A stretch of DNA of 64,000 bases from Hyphochytrium catenoides. Its lineage: Eukaryota; Sar; Hyphochytriomycetes; Hyphochytriales; Hyphochytriaceae. The notes under the pieces are model-generated. The model had not been told where the DNA came from and made no database searches. It was given only the letters and a program-made list of their open reading frames with translations. Below are positions 61,010 through 64,000 of this stretch, in pieces. How positions within the stretch are numbered: position 1 is the first letter of the stretch; every line of letters begins with the position of its first letter. The position numbers and the translations under genes were made by a program. The stretch covers positions 1 through 64,000 of the forward strand of contig FLMG01002864.1 of the NCBI GenBank assembly GCA_900088475.1, in the 5' to 3' direction.

Positions 61010-61133
61010 TCATCGGCATCATCACTTCTTCTTCACCCGCCAGTTCTGCCCGCCTTGCTTCTTCTGCTGCAGAAAGAGCAATAGCAGTATTTATAGCCTC
61101 CTAGGGGTTCAACTTCCTCGTTCCTCTTCATCT
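61010..61133. other. spacer between inverted piggyBac copies
   Basis: About 124 nt of unique sequence that would form the loop of the hairpin. Confidence 0.7.
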
Positions 61134-63005
61134 CTCCTAGTTATTTTTTGCTCCAATAGGGGCACACCGTTGGAGTTGTTTGCACATCAACGCCCTGTCA
61201 TAGGCAAAGCGCTCCTTCTTCCGATCCCTTGGCAGGAGGTCTTTAAGAACTCTTTGGGTGTGGAAACGTCCAAAGCAGGTCTTCCTGCGGTCCCTTCGAA
61301 AATTGCAAAGAGGGATCCCGGCATCGTGGCAGTCAGGCACATCTTGGTGGTTTTAAATCCCCTTCTCCTTTAATCAAAAAAGCATTCTCCCTCACCGCCG
61401 TGCGCCTGTGTGCGGCACAAGATGCAACATAGCTGCACTTCTTTGCCGGGAGAACCAGGTAGGGTGACCTGTAGGAGAGGAAAGATAGAGCAGCAAAGGA
61501 CTTTGGCGAGATACCAACTAGAGGCTATAACGTATTTAGCCGAGGAAGGGCAGTCATGTGGGTGGAACTTGGCTGTCCACACTAGCCCCTTACCATCGCC
61601 TTCTTTGATCCGTCCAGTATTTTTGCTATATGTCCGTCCAGTCCTTTTGCTATATGTTCTGGGTCGGTACTGAACACTTATCGCATCTTATATACAGTCT
61701 TTTTCTTCAGTGTTCCCGCTGCTCTGTAATCAGGAAGTAGAGGCTCGTTCTCCTCTTGTCTGCGCAACGCCACTCTAATCTGGCTAAACTGGGGAGCGGA
61801 GGGCACTCTAGCACAGAAATCGAGTGAAGGTGCCAGCCTATGATTTCCTTTGATTGTGATAGCCCCGGTAGCTAGTACACGCTTCCCCGTCCATCAAGAC
61901 ACTGTATGCCCTAGAACGAGAACATCAATTTCCAGACAAGGCGTCTCAGGGATAGGCTGATACCTTAAAAAGTATGCTTGACTGATGAGCAATGTAAACC
62001 AATGACATGATCATCCACAACCGGATCCTTCCACGGGGGAAAGCCGGCAATAGGTATTGTTATTGGCAAGAAGCCTCCTGACGCCCCCTTCGATGCGGTT
62101 CCAGGCTGCAAAGAGAGGGTACCAGATGCTTGGCAGGCGGAACCGGTCGACGCGTTTCTTTTGCCCTTTTTGAAAGCGCCATCCATAGACCCAGCGTCTG
62201 CTAACTGTATAAGCGTCCACCGCATTACTGAGATCTGCATTCTCTCGCTGCAAGCAGGATCTTGGGCCACTCAGCATCTCGGTGGTAGACCCAAGAGAGA
62301 TAAGTTTGCCTCACGAAGGTGAAAGCGGCTGAATAATGGCCATTAATAGGGCAAGCTGGACTACCCTGATGATGTTGGTTGATGAAGCCCCAACATAGAA
62401 CCAGCTTCTTAGTCCAGAGCATGCCATGGAATGTGAGATCTGGGTCCTCTAACGACCATCTGGAAGTCACCTTCTTGAGGAGATCAGGCTGTTCGGAGCA
62501 GCTTGCCAATATGAAAAGGGTTAGTTTGATAGGTACCTCTTGCACGAATGATCTCCATGTAGCACTTTTTTGACATCCCGATCGCCGCGTACGTATACGG
62601 GGCAGGAATATCATTACTGAGGTACTCCTCTGGACTGAACCCACAGTAGGATAGCCATAGCTCCACCGGAATAAAGCCCACAAGCTCTGCTGTTGAGGCG
62701 GGTTCTGGGTTCGATAAGGTGGCGGTTAATGAGCTCCAGAAGATTAGCTCAGAAAGATAGAGTCTAGCCATGCAGCCGCAACTTATGCTCATGAACATCT
62801 TCTGGCCTTCCTCTCCCTGCTCGGCCCTGAACATGTTGATCTTCAAACTCTTGACCACCAACGCAACCTCCGCTCTAGCTTTCACCAAGGAGAAAAGCAT
62901 CTGCAGCGTCGAACTGGATCCTATTCTCAAAATCTTGAAGCTGCTGCCAGCCAACCGATGCAGCATCGATTGCGTCCTCTTCCATGTCTTCTTCATCATG
63001 ACCAT
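61134..63005 (-). mobile_element. decayed piggyBac-like element, right inverted copy
   Basis: Minus-strand remnant with fuller 5' coverage. An N-terminal fragment (63005-62484) includes YCGFSPEEYLSNDIPAPYTY and GMSKKCYMEIIRARGTY. Middle fragments in other frames follow (62683-62225 with LCWGFINQHHQG; 62277-62011). The C-terminal finger near 61345-61260 has CHDAGIPLCNF. From 61134 to about 61775 it is the inverted complement of 61009-60395, and 62600-62830 pairs with 59570-59390. The stop before the finger is shared with the left copy. Confidence 0.75.
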
Positions 63006-63472
63006 CTCACTCTAGATTTTACCGTCAGCTCCAACTTCTCCATAGAAAGTAGTTTCTGTGGCTGTAACCAAGCCGACGATAAAGCCTCCAAACAAATTGG
63101 TCCTTGGATTTGGTCCTTGGATTACAAGATCTGTGACATGTACATGCCCTGTCAAGACGCGGCACCGTTGTAGGTTGTAAGCGCCTAAAGATCGAGTGAA
63201 CAGCAGGGAGGGAGACAGGAGGAGAGAGAGAGAGAAAGAAAGAGAGAGAAAGAAAGGAGAGAGAGAGAGAAAAGAGAGTTGGACGTCATTGTCAATCTTT
63301 GCTTTGTTAAATTACTTTTACTCGATTTGGCGCTCTGTCTCCAGCAGACCATAGAAATAAAGCTCCTATCACACTTATGTCCTCGCTCTCTCTCCTTTTA
63401 AGAGAGGACACCTTTGCTTTCTCTCTTTCTCCTCTTCGTCATCCTCTCCCTGTCTCTGTCCTGGTGCTGCTG
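63006..63472. other. spacer with (GA)n tract
   Basis: Contains the 63219-63279 purine microsatellite; otherwise no supported gene. Confidence 0.5.
63219..63279. repeat. (GA)n microsatellite, interrupted
   Basis: GA repeat interrupted by GAAA units. Confidence 0.95.
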
Positions 63473-64000
63473 TTAGTTGTTAATGCACCAGTGGCAAGCC
63501 GCGAGAGCGATGCCAAAAGCCTGAATGGGCGCTATGGGATGCCTATAGTCGAGAACGAACTTCCCTCTCCGAGCCTTGCCAAACTGCATGATACCTTTCA
63601 ACGCTAGGGAGACAAAGAAAGAACATCGGGAGATGTCAGTCGCTATGTCGAGATCAAAGGGGTGTAAGAGAGAGAGAGAGAGAGAGGAGAGAGGAGAGAG
63701 GAGAGAGGAAGAAACAGAGATCTACAAGCTCTACTAAGTCAAGGTAAATCGTTGACGTTAGATCCAGATGACTGGCGGCCGCCAAGTGAGAGACAGAGAG
63801 ACAGAGAGAGAGAGCTGGAAGCAACTGTTGGACTTACTGTCTGCAGAGGTGGTGAGCATAAAGTTCTTGGAGGACGCAGCCAGCACTCTGCCGCCGTTAA
63901 ACTTGAGAACCAAGCTCTTCAGCTCTGGATTCCACTCAGGCAGCTTGCTCCTCAGCTCCACCTTGTCGTGGTCTAACTCCGCTACGTCTCTCGTCTCCTC
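63473..64000 (-). CDS. Tubby-like protein, C-terminal exons (partial)
   Basis: Phosphoinositide-binding Tubby domain, of which only the last two exons lie in the window. The exon running off the right edge to 63838 encodes LRSKLPEWNPELKSLVLKF and GGRVLAASSKNFMLTTSADS. The last exon 63594-63473 encodes MQFGKARRGKFVLDY and HPIAPIQAFGIALAACHW, ending in a TAA. A Ser codon is split by the intron and frame is kept. These are the diagnostic terminal blocks of the Tubby beta-barrel and its central helix. The intron contains GA microsatellites. The 5' part lies beyond 64000. Confidence 0.93.
63667..63709. repeat. (GA)n / GAGAG microsatellite in the Tubby intron
   Basis: Pure GA followed by GAGGA units. 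Confidence 0.9.

Noticed and set aside
60810-61373. 187-codon plus-strand frame crossing the hairpin spacer
   Set aside because: It reads through the left arm, loop and antisense of the right arm, so it is an artefact of the inverted repeat rather than a gene.

Overview
This is nuclear DNA from an intron-rich eukaryote of roughly balanced base composition. Every recognisable gene but one is cut by short introns. Most are GT-AG, two are GC-AG, and lengths run from about 28 to 250 nt. (GA)n/(CT)n microsatellites fill many introns. Two tRNA-Asp(GTC) genes carry internal pol III boxes and downstream T-runs. The gene set (neutral-type trehalase, PH-START-DUF1336/EDR2-like protein, NTAQ1-type N-terminal glutamine amidase, Tubby, ER cyclophilin, Rab6, piggyBac and Ty3/gypsy remnants) fits a free-living or osmotrophic protist or an early-diverging fungus-like lineage. 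I cannot name the taxon from sequence alone. There are two assembly gaps (19932-19980 and 45181-45238).

Layout, left to right: a microsatellite-stuffed coiled-coil gene (+, 209-3513); trehalase (-, 3676-6159, five exons closing in frame at 727 aa); an unrecognised multi-exon gene (-, about 7990-10930); a 1203-aa Ser/Pro-rich protein (+, 12141-16064); an unresolved minus gene (16159-17675); an EDR2-like lipid-binding protein (+, 18207-24379) whose 3' end overlaps a small antisense gene (24276-24668); two identical tRNA-Asp genes; Ap4A phosphorylase (+, 27760-29682); a PDK1-like kinase apparently fused to a CPPED1-like metallophosphoesterase (-, 30608-34818); ER cyclophilin (+); a decayed GMC oxidoreductase (-); Rab6 (+); a 661-aa membrane protein (+); an F-box/membrane/RING cluster (-); a 17-beta-HSD/3-ketoacyl reductase-like SDR (+); NTAQ1 (-); a tandem-repeat array and a broken coiled-coil gene (-); an intronless 763-aa ankyrin-like protein (-); a transposon graveyard at 57.4-63.0 kb; and the 3' end of a Tubby-like gene (-).

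The strongest novelty is at 30.6-34.8 kb. The exon phases carry an intact PDK1-type kinase domain straight into a CPPED1-type phosphoesterase domain. Known CPPED1 acts on the AKT hydrophobic-motif site, while PDK1 phosphorylates the AKT activation loop, so both halves belong to the same circuit. Several metal ligands of the phosphatase half are substituted, and the kinase activation loop lacks the usual serine. The second notable structure is a pair of decayed piggyBac-like elements in inverted orientation, forming a long hairpin with a spacer of about 124 nt.

Exon coordinates given as exact were derived by hand from splice consensus and checked for phase closure. Where I say 'about' or 'unresolved' they were not.
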